Shown here: positions 44,859 through 53,852 of the stretch, piece after piece
Position numbering within the stretch: the first letter of the stretch is position 1
Layout: each line of letters begins with the position of its first letter
Origin: Labrys okinawensis
Lineage (GTDB): Bacteria; Pseudomonadota; Alphaproteobacteria; Rhizobiales; Labraceae
Direction of reading: 5' to 3'
Assembly: GCF_002982075.1 (NCBI RefSeq)
Contig: NZ_PUEJ01000008.1
Coordinates: 124,001 to 188,000 of the forward strand
Length of the DNA stretch: 64,000 bases
Made by a program: the position numbers and the translations under genes
Notes under the pieces: generated by a model
Seen by the model: the letters and a program-made list of their open reading frames with translations, nothing else
What the model was told of the DNA's origin: nothing
Database searches by the model: none

Positions 44859-45590
44859 ATGGTAGGGCTCGCGGGCCAGAAGATCATCGTCGTCGGCGGC
44901 AGTTCCGGCATCGGCCTCGGCGTCGCCAAGGCGTCACTCGAGAGCGGCGCGGAAGTGGTGATCGTCGGCCGCTCGCCCGACAAGCTGCGGGCCGCAGAGC
45001 AAAGCCTCGATGCCGGCCCGCAGGTGCGATCCGTCGTGGCCGACATGACCGAGGAGGCCGATCTTGCCCGGCTTTTCAGCGAAGCCGGCGCCTTCGATCA
45101 CCTGGTGTCGACGGCTGGAACACCGCCGCCGGGGGATCCCATCGAACGCACCGACATGGCGATGGTCCGCCGCTTCGTCGACAACAAGCTGATCGGCGCC
45201 GTCATGCTGGCCAAGCATGCCGTGACCTCCCTGAGGCGCGGCGGTTCCATGACCTTCACCTCCGGCATCAACAAAGACCGGCCGCCGGTTCCCGGAGGTG
45301 CGGTCGTTTCGGCGATTGCCGGCTCCTTCAGCTTCTTCGCCCGCGCCCTGGCACTGGAACTGGCGCCGACGCGCGTGAACATCGTCTCGCCGGGCTGGGT
45401 GGATACGCCGATGTGGGACGAGATCGTCGGGGCGGCCAAATCGGATTTCTTCGCCGGCATGGCGGGCCGCCTGCCGGCGGGCAGGATCGCGGCGCCCGCG
45501 GATATCGCTCCCGCCTATCTCTACCTGATGTCGAGCGCCTTCACGACGGGCGAGACCATCCATATCGATGGCGGGCACGGCCTGATCTAG
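44859..45590 (+). CDS. SDR family protein lacking the catalytic Tyr-Lys pair
   Basis: This 243-aa protein has the classical SDR cofactor motif (VGGSSGIGLGVAK), a TAG in place of NNAG (VSTAGTPPPGD) and the C-terminal GETIHIDGGHGLI. At the active site, where Tyr-x3-Lys is expected, it reads AVV150-SAIA-GSFSF, so both Tyr and Lys are gone, while S135 is kept. Some SDR subgroups share this loss and may bind rather than reduce. AGGAA 8 nt before the ATG at 44859 supports this start over the ATG at 44832. It follows the VOC gene and is probably controlled by LysR. Confidence 0.88.
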   Translation: MVGLAGQKIIVVGGSSGIGLGVAKASLESGAEVVIVGRSPDKLRAAEQSLDAGPQVRSVVADMTEEADLARLFSEAGAFDHLVSTAGTPPPGDPIERTDMAMVRRFVDNKLIGAVMLAKHAVTSLRRGGSMTFTSGINKDRPPVPGGAVVSAIAGSFSFFARALALELAPTRVNIVSPGWVDTPMWDEIVGAAKSDFFAGMAGRLPAGRIAAPADIAPAYLYLMSSAFTTGETIHIDGGHGLI

Positions 45591-45804
45591 GGAAAATAGC
45601 GGTTTCATCGAGCCGCGTTTTTCCAGGCACCCCGTTTCGTGTTATTCTCCCATCGGTCGGGCCGCATGGGAACGCGTTCCTGCTCGCGAGCACAAGCTCC
45701 GAATGCGACCATTTCGACCGGCAGGCCTGCAGGAAAGCTGCGACTGCGGTCTTCCCACGCGCCGATTGCCTCGATAAGATCGAGCAAATGGCAGGGAACT
45801 GGAA

Positions 45805-46686
45805 ATGACGGTGGATATCAGGACGGTCGGGATCGTGGGCGCCGGGCAAATGGGCAGCGGCATCGCGCATGTCGCCGCCCTGGCCGGGTTGAACGTGGTG
45901 CTCAACGACGTGTCGGAAGAGCGGGTCAACAATGGCCTGGCCACCGTCAACGGTAATCTCAAGCGTCAGGTTTCCAAGGGCGTCATCACCCAGGCCCAGA
46001 ACGACGAAGCGCTCTCCCGCATCAAGGCCGAGCCCAATGTGGAAGGCCTGGGCGTCTGCGATCTGGTGATCGAGGCCGCAACCGAAAACGAGGCGGTCAA
46101 GGTCAAGATCTACGGCAATGTCTGTCCGCATCTGAAGCCGGAAGCGATCCTCGCCACCAACACCTCATCGATTTCGATCACTCGGCTGGCGGCGGCGACC
46201 GACCGGCCCGAGCGCTTCATCGGCATTCACTTCATGAATCCGGTGCCGGTGATGCAGCTTGTCGAGATCATCCGCGGCATTGCCACGGATGATGGCACCT
46301 TCGATTCCGCCAAGGCCTTCATCACCAAGCTCGACCGCCAGGTGGCGGTGGCCGAGGATTTCCCGGCCTTCATCGTCAACCGCATCCTGCTGCCGATGAT
46401 CAACGAGGCGATCTATACGCTCTATGAGGGCGTCGGCACGGTCGAATCCATCGACATGGCGATGCGGCTCGGCGCCAATCATCCGATGGGCCCGCTGCAG
46501 CTCGCCGATTTCATCGGCCTCGATACCTGCCTGTCGATCATGCAGGTGCTGCATGAGGGCCTGGCCGATTCCAAATACCGGCCTTGCCCGTTGCTGGTGA
46601 AATATGTCGAGGCCGGCTGGCTCGGCCGCAAGGTCAAGCGTGGCTTCTACGATTATCGCGGCGAAAAGCCGGTGGCGACGCGCTGA
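45805..46686 (+). CDS. hbd: 3-hydroxybutyryl-CoA dehydrogenase
   Basis: This 293-aa enzyme oxidises 3-hydroxyacyl-CoA with NAD. It has VGIVGAGQMGSGIAHVAALA, the catalytic His in FIGIHFMNPVPVMQLVEI, NTSSISIT and the C-terminal DFIGLDTCLSIMQVL and GWLGRKVKRGFYDY. Length fits the short-chain type. GGGAACTGGAA precedes the ATG. It normally belongs next to etfBA, which lies 9.6 kb upstream in this window. Confidence 0.96.
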   Translation: MTVDIRTVGIVGAGQMGSGIAHVAALAGLNVVLNDVSEERVNNGLATVNGNLKRQVSKGVITQAQNDEALSRIKAEPNVEGLGVCDLVIEAATENEAVKVKIYGNVCPHLKPEAILATNTSSISITRLAAATDRPERFIGIHFMNPVPVMQLVEIIRGIATDDGTFDSAKAFITKLDRQVAVAEDFPAFIVNRILLPMINEAIYTLYEGVGTVESIDMAMRLGANHPMGPLQLADFIGLDTCLSIMQVLHEGLADSKYRPCPLLVKYVEAGWLGRKVKRGFYDYRGEKPVATR

Positions 46687-47041
46687 CCTCGGGCGCCATT
46701 TCCCCAATCTCAAAAGGCGCGGCTGTCCTTCCTCGCAAGGGGGAGAAGGCAACCGCGCCTTTTCTATGCCCTGGCTGCGCGGGAGGGAGAGCGCTCCTGA
46801 TCGGCATATCTTCTGTTAACCCTGCTCGGCTATGAAGAAGCTCTGCCCTTTTGAGGCCAAAACTTCGGATTAGGTTCGGAGCACATAGTGCTGATGTGGT
46901 TAATCGGACACGCCGTCCGACAATCGTGCGGCAAGACTGTGGCGGCCATACCGTGCGGCCGGACCGTATGATAGAGGGCTGCCAATGATCCCTTTTTGTG
47001 CCGGACCTTACGTTTCGGCAACCAGCGTGGAAGTTCCTGCT
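46687..47041. other. 355-bp intergenic region, terminator and upstream region
   Basis: Besides the terminator at 46712-46763, there is a small palindrome TCGGAC-ACGCC-GTCCGA at about 46905-46921, possibly an operator for the transpeptidase gene. No gene is supported. Confidence 0.4.
46712..46766 (+). terminator. terminator of the hydroxybutyryl-CoA dehydrogenase gene
   Basis: An 11-bp stem AAAAGGCGCGG / CCGCGCCTTTT with an inner CCTTC/GAAGG helix ends in a run of T, 25 nt after the stop codon. Confidence 0.75.
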
Positions 47042-48553
47042 ATGAAGCAGTCTACCCCTCTTGTTCTGGCCGCCGTTTCCGTTTTGGCCCTGGTTCTGGC
47101 CTCGCCGACCCTGGCCCAGGACAGCACTGCGCCCACGGCCGACATTCCGGTTGCCGCGCCGGCGGCACCTGCTGCCCCGGCCGCTCCCGCCGCTGCTCCG
47201 GAAGCGCCACAGCCAGCCGCTCCCGCTCCGGCCCCGGCCGCGCAGGCCACGCCCGAACCGGCCGCTCCCGCTCCGGCGACCGCCGCGGCTCCCGATGCTT
47301 CAGCGCCTGCGGCTCCTGCGGCTCCGACGGCTCCCGCTGCAGATAATGCTGCCCCGGCGGCGCCTGCCGCCACGCCGGCCAAGCCCAAGGTCGTCAAGAA
47401 AGCGGTTCCGGCCGGGCCTTCCTATGCCGCCTCGACGCCGGTCAAGATCCCGGCCACGCCCTGGTCCTCGATGCCGACCTTCGATGCCGGCTCGCTCGAC
47501 CGTCTCAACGGCTTGTCGCAATATTATGCCCAGATCGCCCGCAATGGCGGTTTCCCGGCCGCCCCGCCTGCCGGCCTGTCCCAGGGCGCTACGGGCAGCG
47601 CCGTGCTGGCGCTGCGCCAGCGCCTGGTGATGGAGAACGACCTGCCGGAATCCGAGCGCGACAACCCCAAATGGGATGCCAGGCTGACCACCGCCGTCAG
47701 CCGCTTCCAGCAGCGCTACGGCCTGCAGGCCACCGGCAAGATCGATGAGCGCACCCGCAGCCAGATGGCGGTCTCCGTGCAGCAGCGTCTCGTCCAGATC
47801 GGCCACAACATGGAGCGCGTCGGCGCCCGCTTCATCGATTTCAATCGCCGCTACGTGGTGGTGAACATCCCGAGCGCGCAGGTCGAAGCCATCGAGAATG
47901 GCGAGGTGGCTCGCCGCTATATCGCCGTGGTCGGCCGCCCGCAGAACCCGTCTCCCGAGGTCGACGCCACCATCAGCGCCATCAATTTCAACCCGACCTG
48001 GACGGTGCCGCAATCCATCATCAAGAAGGAAATCGGCCCGCATATGGTGCGCGATCCCTCCTATCTCTCGCGCCAGAGGATGTCGGTGATCGACGGCGCG
48101 GGCCGAACCGTCGATCCCAAGACCATCGACTGGTCGAGCGGCAAGGCCGCCAACTACACCATCCGCCAGGCCTATGGCGCCGGCAATTCGCTCGGCCAGC
48201 TGCGCATCCAGATGCCGAACTCGGATTCGGTCTACATGCATGACACGCCCTCCAAGCGGCTGTTCGGCTCGGTGGACCGCTTCTTCTCGCATGGCTGCGT
48301 GCGTGTGCAGGGCGTGAACGATCTTGCCGCCTGGCTGCTCGGCCCGGGCTGGGACGCCAAGCGCGTCGGCCAGGAAATCGCCACCGGTGCCCGCAAGGAC
48401 CAGGCCATTCCGGACCGCGTGCCGGTGCACTGGGTCTACATGACCGCTTATGTCACACCCGACGGCACCGCCCATTTCCGCCCGGATATCTACAATCTCG
48501 ACTTCGGCTCGGCCTCGCGCATCGCCGATGCGCAGGTGGTCAACCCCTACTGA
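47042..48553 (+). CDS. L,D-transpeptidase (YcbB-like) with peptidoglycan-binding domain
   Basis: This 503-aa periplasmic enzyme makes 3-3 peptide cross-links or attaches proteins to peptidoglycan. It has a signal peptide (to about residue 25, TLAQ) and a long Ala/Pro-rich linker (about 34-116). A peptidoglycan-binding domain follows (ATGSAVLALRQRLVMENDLP and SRFQQRYGLQATGKIDERT), then the YkuD domain with catalytic C419 in FSHGCVRVQ. Upstream is INFNPTWTVPQSIIKKEI, typical of the YcbB group. GGAAG 8 nt before the ATG at 47042 fixes the start. A very strong terminator follows. Confidence 0.94.
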   Translation: MKQSTPLVLAAVSVLALVLASPTLAQDSTAPTADIPVAAPAAPAAPAAPAAAPEAPQPAAPAPAPAAQATPEPAAPAPATAAAPDASAPAAPAAPTAPAADNAAPAAPAATPAKPKVVKKAVPAGPSYAASTPVKIPATPWSSMPTFDAGSLDRLNGLSQYYAQIARNGGFPAAPPAGLSQGATGSAVLALRQRLVMENDLPESERDNPKWDARLTTAVSRFQQRYGLQATGKIDERTRSQMAVSVQQRLVQIGHNMERVGARFIDFNRRYVVVNIPSAQVEAIENGEVARRYIAVVGRPQNPSPEVDATISAINFNPTWTVPQSIIKKEIGPHMVRDPSYLSRQRMSVIDGAGRTVDPKTIDWSSGKAANYTIRQAYGAGNSLGQLRIQMPNSDSVYMHDTPSKRLFGSVDRFFSHGCVRVQGVNDLAAWLLGPGWDAKRVGQEIATGARKDQAIPDRVPVHWVYMTAYVTPDGTAHFRPDIYNLDFGSASRIADAQVVNPY

Positions 48554-48579
48554 TCGGGCCGAATCTCCGGATCTATGAA

Positions 48580-48631
48580 AAGGCCCAGCCCGTCTTCCCC
48601 CTCGGGGGCGAAGACGGGCTGGGCCTTTTTT
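48580..48631. terminator. strong two-way terminator
   Basis: A perfect 18-bp stem (AAGGCCCAGCCCGTCTTC and its inverse) with T-runs on both strands lies between the convergent L,D-transpeptidase and FadR-type genes. Confidence 0.9.
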
Positions 48632-48641
48632 CTCGCCTATC

Positions 48642-49373
48642 TCAGTTCTTGTCTTCGACGGCCGCGCTTTCCGCATCCGTCTCGGAGCGGTCGAGCAGGG
48701 CGATCATTGCCTTGCGGGCGCCGTCGGCATCGCCGGCGAGGATCGGCTCGGCCACGGCCCGGTGCATCGGCACCGTATAGGGCAACAGCACGTTGCCGGC
48801 GCGCGAGACCTTGAACGACACCGCGAGCGAAGCCTCGATCGCCGGCTGGAAGGCGGCCAGCAGCACATTGTTGGTGGCGCGCACGATGGCGCGGTGGAAA
48901 GCGAGGTCCGCGTCGATGGAAAGCTGGATGTCCTCGGCATTGGCCATCGCCTCGAAGCTCTCGGCGATGGCCGCCCGCTGTTCCGGCGTGGCGCGCAGCG
49001 CGGCGAGGGCCGCCGCCTCGGGCTCGATCATGCGGCGCAGCTCGAACAGATCCTTGACGAAGCTCTTGGTGGCACCGCCCGAGGTCTGCCAGACCAGCAC
49101 GTCGACGTCGAGCCGGTTCCAATTGGCATGGGGCTGCACGATGGTGCCGCGGCGCGGTGTGGAGGAAAGCAGGCCCTTGCCGGCGAGGAGCTTGATGGCT
49201 TCGCGCAGCGAGGCGCGGGAAACGTCGAGTTCGCGCGAGAGGTCGGCCTCCGTGGGCAGCGCCATGCCGACCGCCCATTCCCCGGCAACGATGCGCTGAC
49301 CGATCAGCGCAGCCGCCTGACTGTGACGGGTTTGCGTTGCACCGGAGCGAGAGCGGCTTGCGCTACGTGCCAT
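48642..49373 (-). CDS. GntR family regulator, FadR/FCD type
   Basis: The 243-aa protein has the GntR winged helix (IGQRIVAGEWAVGMALPTEA, ELDVSRASLREAIKLLAGKG) and an FCD ligand domain with metal-binding residues (DLFELRRMIEPEAAALAALR, HRAIVRATNNVLL, PMHRAVAEPILAGD). FCD regulators sense sugar acids and other organic acids. AAGGGG 7 nt before the ATG at 49373 supports the start; the frame is open upstream. It is convergent with the transpeptidase gene and has no obvious target nearby. Confidence 0.93.
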   Translation of the reverse strand: MARSASRSRSGATQTRHSQAAALIGQRIVAGEWAVGMALPTEADLSRELDVSRASLREAIKLLAGKGLLSSTPRRGTIVQPHANWNRLDVDVLVWQTSGGATKSFVKDLFELRRMIEPEAAALAALRATPEQRAAIAESFEAMANAEDIQLSIDADLAFHRAIVRATNNVLLAAFQPAIEASLAVSFKVSRAGNVLLPYTVPMHRAVAEPILAGDADGARKAMIALLDRSETDAESAAVEDKN

Positions 49374-49683
49374 AGACGACCCCTTGTTTTCTTCGAAACA
49401 GACTTGGTCCGATCTGTCGGTATCATCGTCCGCCGAAACCCAGCGTTTCATGTTCCCCAATCTATTTGTTGCATTCCTCCTACCATACAGCCAAGCCCTA
49501 AGATTGCTCCTCTGAGCTTAGCCACAGGATAGAGTCGCAAAGAATAGAGGGGTTCGGATCTGGGCTGTGATCACGATCACCACGCGCAAACACTCCCTTG
49601 TGCCATGAAGTGACGTTGTGTCCGGCGGGGCGACACATATATGCTCGCCGCATTTGATTGATGTTTTGTCGTTAGGAGTCGAC
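49374..49683. other. 310-bp divergent intergenic region
   Basis: It holds the upstream regions of the FadR-type gene and the DUF4424 gene. One perfect palindrome, GTGATC-AC-GATCAC at 49567-49580, may be an operator. No gene is supported. Confidence 0.45.
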
Positions 49684-50721
49684 GTGCCTCGTTTCATTCC
49701 GGCCATTGCCGTTCTTGCCGCCCTGCTGGCATCGCCCGCGCGGGCCGACGACACCCTGGCCTCCCTCGATGCGGGCGGACTGGTGCTCACCAAGACCGAC
49801 AAGATCGCGCTCGTCTCCGAAGACCTCTATCTCTCGATCAAGGCGGTGAAGATCAGCTACCGCTTCCGCAATCTTACCAATGCCGACTATGAGGCCCTGG
49901 TGGCCTTTCCCATGCCCGACATAACCGGCGACGGGCCGGGCGGCATCACCGACATTCCCGACCCCACCAGCGACAATTTCCTGAAATTCACCACCAAGGT
50001 AGACGGCAAGCCGGTGGAATCGCAGGTCGAGCAGCGCGCCTTCATGAAGGGCACGGACGGCAAGCCCGATGTCGAGATCACCGACAGGCTGAAAGCCCTC
50101 AAGATTCCGATGCTGCCGACCATCGAGGCGACGGAGAAGGCCATCAATGCCCTTGGCGAGGCCGATCGCAAGGCTCTGGCCGATGCCGACATCGTCTATC
50201 AGGACAGCTACAATGCCGACGACAAGGGTGAGCGCCAAGTCTATTACCCGCTCTGGACCCTGCGCTCGAAATTCTGGCGCAAACAGGTGTTCCCGGCCGG
50301 CAAGGACGTGATCGTCCAGCAGGACTATGTGCCCAGCCATGGCGGTGTCTCGTCTCTCGTATTCGGCTCGCCCGATCTCGATGCCAGGCAGCGCAAGTCC
50401 TACGAGAAGGATTTCTGCACCGATGCGGCCTTCACCAAGGCGGCCGCTGCCTTGTACAAGCGCGCTTCGGCCGATGAGGGCAAGACCTTCGTCAGCTACG
50501 AGCAATATCTGGCCTACATCATCACTTCCGGCGGCAACTGGGCCGGCCCGATCGGCGATTTCCGCCTGGTGGTCGACAAGGGCGATCCCAAGACGCTGGT
50601 ATCCTTCTGCGGCGACGGCGTGAAGAAGATCGGCCCGACCACGTTCGAGATGGTGGTGAAGAACTACGTGCCCAAGGCCGACATCAAGGTGCTGCTGCTG
50701 GTGAGCGAGGAGAGAAAGTGA
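49684..50721 (+). CDS. DUF4424 family periplasmic protein
   Basis: This 345-aa protein has a signal peptide (to about residue 21, PARA) and the DUF4424 pattern: LTKTDKIALVSEDLYLSIKA and VKISYRFRNLTNADYEALVAFPMPD near the start and LVVDKGDPKTLVSFCGDGVKK near the end. Function of the family is unknown; proteins are exported and often near cell-envelope genes. The start is GTG at 49684 with AGGAG 5 nt upstream. Confidence 0.93.
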   Translation: MPRFIPAIAVLAALLASPARADDTLASLDAGGLVLTKTDKIALVSEDLYLSIKAVKISYRFRNLTNADYEALVAFPMPDITGDGPGGITDIPDPTSDNFLKFTTKVDGKPVESQVEQRAFMKGTDGKPDVEITDRLKALKIPMLPTIEATEKAINALGEADRKALADADIVYQDSYNADDKGERQVYYPLWTLRSKFWRKQVFPAGKDVIVQQDYVPSHGGVSSLVFGSPDLDARQRKSYEKDFCTDAAFTKAAAALYKRASADEGKTFVSYEQYLAYIITSGGNWAGPIGDFRLVVDKGDPKTLVSFCGDGVKKIGPTTFEMVVKNYVPKADIKVLLLVSEERK

Positions 50722-50846
50722 GGTGACCTGGTCGCTGCGGGCGCCAAGAAGGGCGCGTTGCTGACCTGATCCAGCCTCCTTTCTTCAATGGCGGCAAAGC
50801 AAATAGTGTGCATCGCAACCTTCCGGTTGGGTTCGGACAGCTGATT

Positions 50847-51575
50847 TCAGGCAGCTGCCTCACGCCTTGCCGCATCTCTGCGCTGCAATTGCTTAACCAG
50901 GTCGGCTGACTGGGAAACCCAGCCCAGCCGGGCCGCGATCACCTTCTGCGACGCGACATGAAATTCCTCGCCGAGGGCCTCGCCCATGCAGTCGGCAAGC
51001 AGCACGGCGGTGTAGTCCCTGAAACTTGCATCCCGAAGCGTGGATTCCACGCAGACACTCGTGGTCGTCCCCGCAAAGAACAGCGTGTCGATACCGAGTG
51101 CCCTCAATTGCTCGTCGAGATCGGTGGCATAGAAGCCGCTGAAGCGGTTCTTGTAGACCACGAGGTCGGCGGGTTCTGGCTTCAACTCGTCTACCACCCC
51201 GGTGTTCCAGGTGTTGCGAATATGGATCCTGCCCTTCGATCCGTCCGGAGCCAAAATCTCCTTGCCGATGTTGAGATCCTTGTTCAGCAGCCAATTCCTG
51301 CTGCGCGGGCCGCCGGCGTCGGACAAATCGGGCAGAAAACCATGGACCAGATAGACGACATGCATGCCGGCACGCCTGGCGCCGGCCAGCAGACGCGCGA
51401 TGGGAGCGATGGTGTCGCGGGCAAGGCCGATATCATGGCCTGCCAGATCGAACATGCCGCCCTTGCTGCAGAAATCATTCTGCATGTCGACGACGATGAC
51501 GGCACTTTTCGCCGGCTCGAAGCAAATCGCCGCCGGCGTGGCATCGAGGTGAATTGAGGAACTGGTTACGGACAT
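50847..51575 (-). CDS. isochorismatase-family cysteine hydrolase (RutB-like)
   Basis: The 242-aa enzyme has the catalytic triad of the family: D30 (VIVVDMQNDF), K142 (VVYKNRFSGFYATDL) and C175 (GTTTSVCVEST). The sequence resembles ureidoacrylate amidohydrolase RutB of pyrimidine breakdown (DFCSKGGMFDLAGHDI), but no other rut genes are beside it, so the substrate is open. AAGGG 9 nt upstream supports the ATG at 51575. The frame continues upstream without being protein-like. Confidence 0.9.
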   Translation of the reverse strand: MSVTSSSIHLDATPAAICFEPAKSAVIVVDMQNDFCSKGGMFDLAGHDIGLARDTIAPIARLLAGARRAGMHVVYLVHGFLPDLSDAGGPRSRNWLLNKDLNIGKEILAPDGSKGRIHIRNTWNTGVVDELKPEPADLVVYKNRFSGFYATDLDEQLRALGIDTLFFAGTTTSVCVESTLRDASFRDYTAVLLADCMGEALGEEFHVASQKVIAARLGWVSQSADLVKQLQRRDAARREAAA

Positions 51576-51631
51576 GTGCGGATAGCCCTTCGATGTTTGC
51601 CCGCCACCTGGCGGATGATCCTGGGGGACAT

Positions 51632-51793
51632 CTAGCGACGGCCTCCTGACGCGCGGAAGGCCGCTGGCTCGAACACGGTGTTCGCGCAGATGAGACAATC
51701 GTCGGGCCGTACGCGGATCGGAAAGAACGCTGCGATGCCGGCCGCTCCGCGCGCTGCTTCGTGTTTGCGCTTGTCGAACGGCGCTTGCCGCAT
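51632..51793 (-). CDS. possible small protein, 53 aa
   Basis: ATG at 51793 to stop at 51632, reading [20 protein letters not shown] then [20 protein letters not shown] and [13 protein letters not shown]. The centre, [10 protein letters not shown], has a CxxC. There is no clear ribosome-binding site, and the region is otherwise noncoding. It may be a real small gene, a relic, or chance. Confidence 0.25.
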   Translation of the reverse strand: MRQAPFDKRKHEAARGAAGIAAFFPIRVRPDDCLICANTVFEPAAFRASGGRR

Positions 51794-51861
51794 TAGGCCG
51801 TGTTGACCGGCACGGTGGTCTTGCCAGCGCGCCTCCCGCCACGCTTCAGCTCTGTCCTGCC

Positions 51862-53010
51862 ATGCCCGAACTCAGTTCCTTCCGTCGCATCGTCGTCAAG
51901 ATCGGCTCCTCCCTGCTGGTCGACCAGGCCAAGGGGAAGTTGCGCCGCGAATGGCTGGCTTCCCTGGTGGCCGATCTCGCCCGGCACACCCGGCGCGGCG
52001 CCGAAGTGATCGTGGTTTCCTCCGGTGCCATCGCACTCGGCCGCACGCTCCTGCAACTGCCCAAGGGCCCGCTCGCGCTGGAATCGAGCCAGGCGGCAGC
52101 CGCGGTCGGCCAGGTTGGCCTGGCGCAAGCCTGGGCCGAAACCCTGAGCGCACAGGGGCTGACGGCGGCCCAGATCCTGGTCACGCTCGGCGATACCGAG
52201 GAGCGCAAGCGCTATCTCAATGCCCGCCGCACCATCGACAAACTCCTGGAAATGAACTGCGTGCCGGTGGTGAATGAGAACGACACCGTCGCCACCACTG
52301 AAATCCGTTATGGTGACAATGACAGGCTGGCAGCCCGCGTCGCCACCATGGCGGGGGCGGATTGCCTGGTGCTGCTCTCCGACATCGACGGCCTCTATAC
52401 CGCTCCGCCGCATCTCGATCCCGCTGCTACCCTGATCCCGGTGGTGCAGCGCATCACCGCCGCGATCGAAGGCGTGGCCGGGGATGCCGGCTCCGAACTC
52501 TCGCGCGGAGGCATGCGCACCAAGGTGGAGGCGGCCAAGATCGCGGTGGGCGGCGGCACCACCATGGTGATCGCCTCGGGCAAGGTCGATTCGCCCCTGC
52601 TGCGCATCGAGGAAGGGGGCCCCTGCACCTGGTTCCTCACGCCGTCCAATCCGGTCACCGCCCGCAAGAAGTGGATCGTCGGCCATCTCGAACCGCGGGG
52701 CACGCTGCATGTGGATGCCGGCGCCGCCAAGGCGCTACGCGGGGGCGCCAGCCTGTTGCCGGCCGGGGTGAAGCGGGTGGAGGGCACTTTCTCGCAGGGG
52801 GACGCGGTGATCATCCGCGATCCCTCCGGCGCCGAGATCGGCCGCGGCCTGGTGGCCTACGACATCGGCGAGGCGGCGCAGATTGCCGGCAAGAAGAGCC
52901 GCAGCATCGAGGACATTCTCGGCTGGGCCGGCCCCAGCGAGATGATCCATCGCGACGACATGGCCCTGTTCAGCCGTTTCGAGGACCTCAGCACCGTGAC
53001 GGTGGAGTAG
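51862..53010 (+). CDS. proB: glutamate 5-kinase
   Basis: This 382-aa enzyme phosphorylates glutamate in proline synthesis. It has the amino-acid kinase domain ([58 protein letters not shown]) and a C-terminal PUA domain ([20 protein letters not shown]). proA and obgE, its common neighbours, are not adjacent here. A VOC gene follows after 3 nt. Start ATG at 51862. Confidence 0.96.
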   Translation: MPELSSFRRIVVKIGSSLLVDQAKGKLRREWLASLVADLARHTRRGAEVIVVSSGAIALGRTLLQLPKGPLALESSQAAAAVGQVGLAQAWAETLSAQGLTAAQILVTLGDTEERKRYLNARRTIDKLLEMNCVPVVNENDTVATTEIRYGDNDRLAARVATMAGADCLVLLSDIDGLYTAPPHLDPAATLIPVVQRITAAIEGVAGDAGSELSRGGMRTKVEAAKIAVGGGTTMVIASGKVDSPLLRIEEGGPCTWFLTPSNPVTARKKWIVGHLEPRGTLHVDAGAAKALRGGASLLPAGVKRVEGTFSQGDAVIIRDPSGAEIGRGLVAYDIGEAAQIAGKKSRSIEDILGWAGPSEMIHRDDMALFSRFEDLSTVTVE

Positions 53011-53013
53011 GCG

Positions 53014-53415
53014 GTGATCTCGCACACTTTCCTAGGTGTCGGCGATTTCGACAGGGCCTTCCGTTTCTACGAGGCTGTGCTTGGGGAACTCGGGCTGGTC
53101 CTGCGCTTTCGCGAGGACGAACGGCCGTGGGCGGGTTGGATCAGGCCTGATGTTCCGCGCCCGATCTTCCTGATCGGGCGGCCCTTCGACGGCCAGGCGC
53201 CGGCGCCCGGCAATGGCCCGATGGTCGCTCTTTTGGCAGCCGATCGGCTCGCCGTGGGGCGGGCCTGGCAAGTGGCCCTTAACCATGGCGGCACGGATGA
53301 GGGTGCGCCCGGACTGCGGCCCGAGTATCATGCCAATTATTACGGCGCCTATTTCCGCGATCCCGATGGCAACAAGCTTTGCGTGTGCTGCCATGATGCG
53401 TTCGAGGCGAAATAG
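53014..53415 (+). CDS. VOC family (glyoxalase-like) protein
   Basis: This 133-aa single-domain protein has the VOC pattern (HTFLGVGDFDRAFRFYEAVL, YGAYFRDPDGNKLCVCCHDA). It starts with GTG 3 nt after the proB stop, with GGAG upstream inside the end of proB, so it is translated with proB. Related proteins are often annotated as lactoylglutathione lyase-like, but the metal ligands needed for that are not all evident. Function unknown. Confidence 0.88.
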   Translation: MISHTFLGVGDFDRAFRFYEAVLGELGLVLRFREDERPWAGWIRPDVPRPIFLIGRPFDGQAPAPGNGPMVALLAADRLAVGRAWQVALNHGGTDEGAPGLRPEYHANYYGAYFRDPDGNKLCVCCHDAFEAK

Positions 53416-53441
53416 GCCCCCCACTCGCTCAAGGACTTCCG

Positions 53442-53741
53442 ATGCTCCGCCTGTGCACGCTCTTTGCCCCGCTCGCCATGCTGGGCGCCTGCTCCACCAC
53501 GCCGCCGAAGGTGGAGTCGGTGACGCGCGCCTTGGAGCGGCCCATCGTGGCTTGCCGCACCCAGCAGCATGTCGGCACTCTGCATGCCTCCGGTGAGCAA
53601 TTCCAGCGCGAGTTCGACAACCACATGGCCGATGGGCGCTGCCGCCGCTTCACGGCCGGGCAGAAGGTGCGCGACCGCACCAAGACCAGTTTCGTCGATC
53701 CAGGCAACGGCGTACGCTATTATATCTATCAGGGCGGCTGA
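53442..53741 (+). CDS. small lipoprotein, 99 aa
   Basis: The N-terminus ends in a lipobox (LAMLGA-C17), followed by a mature part of about 80 residues with two Cys (C38, C67) and the ending VDPGNGVRYYIYQGG. AAGGA upstream supports the ATG at 53442. It follows the VOC gene after 26 nt and is probably in the proB transcript. No family recognised. Confidence 0.75.
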   Translation: MLRLCTLFAPLAMLGACSTTPPKVESVTRALERPIVACRTQQHVGTLHASGEQFQREFDNHMADGRCRRFTAGQKVRDRTKTSFVDPGNGVRYYIYQGG

Positions 53742-53852
53742 GGTCCCGGGGGAGGCGCGGACATCTTCCCCCTTGGAAGAAGTGGCCGACCGCCGCGCTT
53801 CAGACGCGACACTGGCCGGAAGCAGGGTGCAGGCGAGGATGCCGGCATTCCA

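Noticed and set aside
51600-51842. N-terminal extension of the isochorismatase-type protein
   Set aside because: The frame is open to 51842, but residues are Arg/Pro/Ser-rich and the family N-terminus begins at the ATG at 51575 with a ribosome-binding site.
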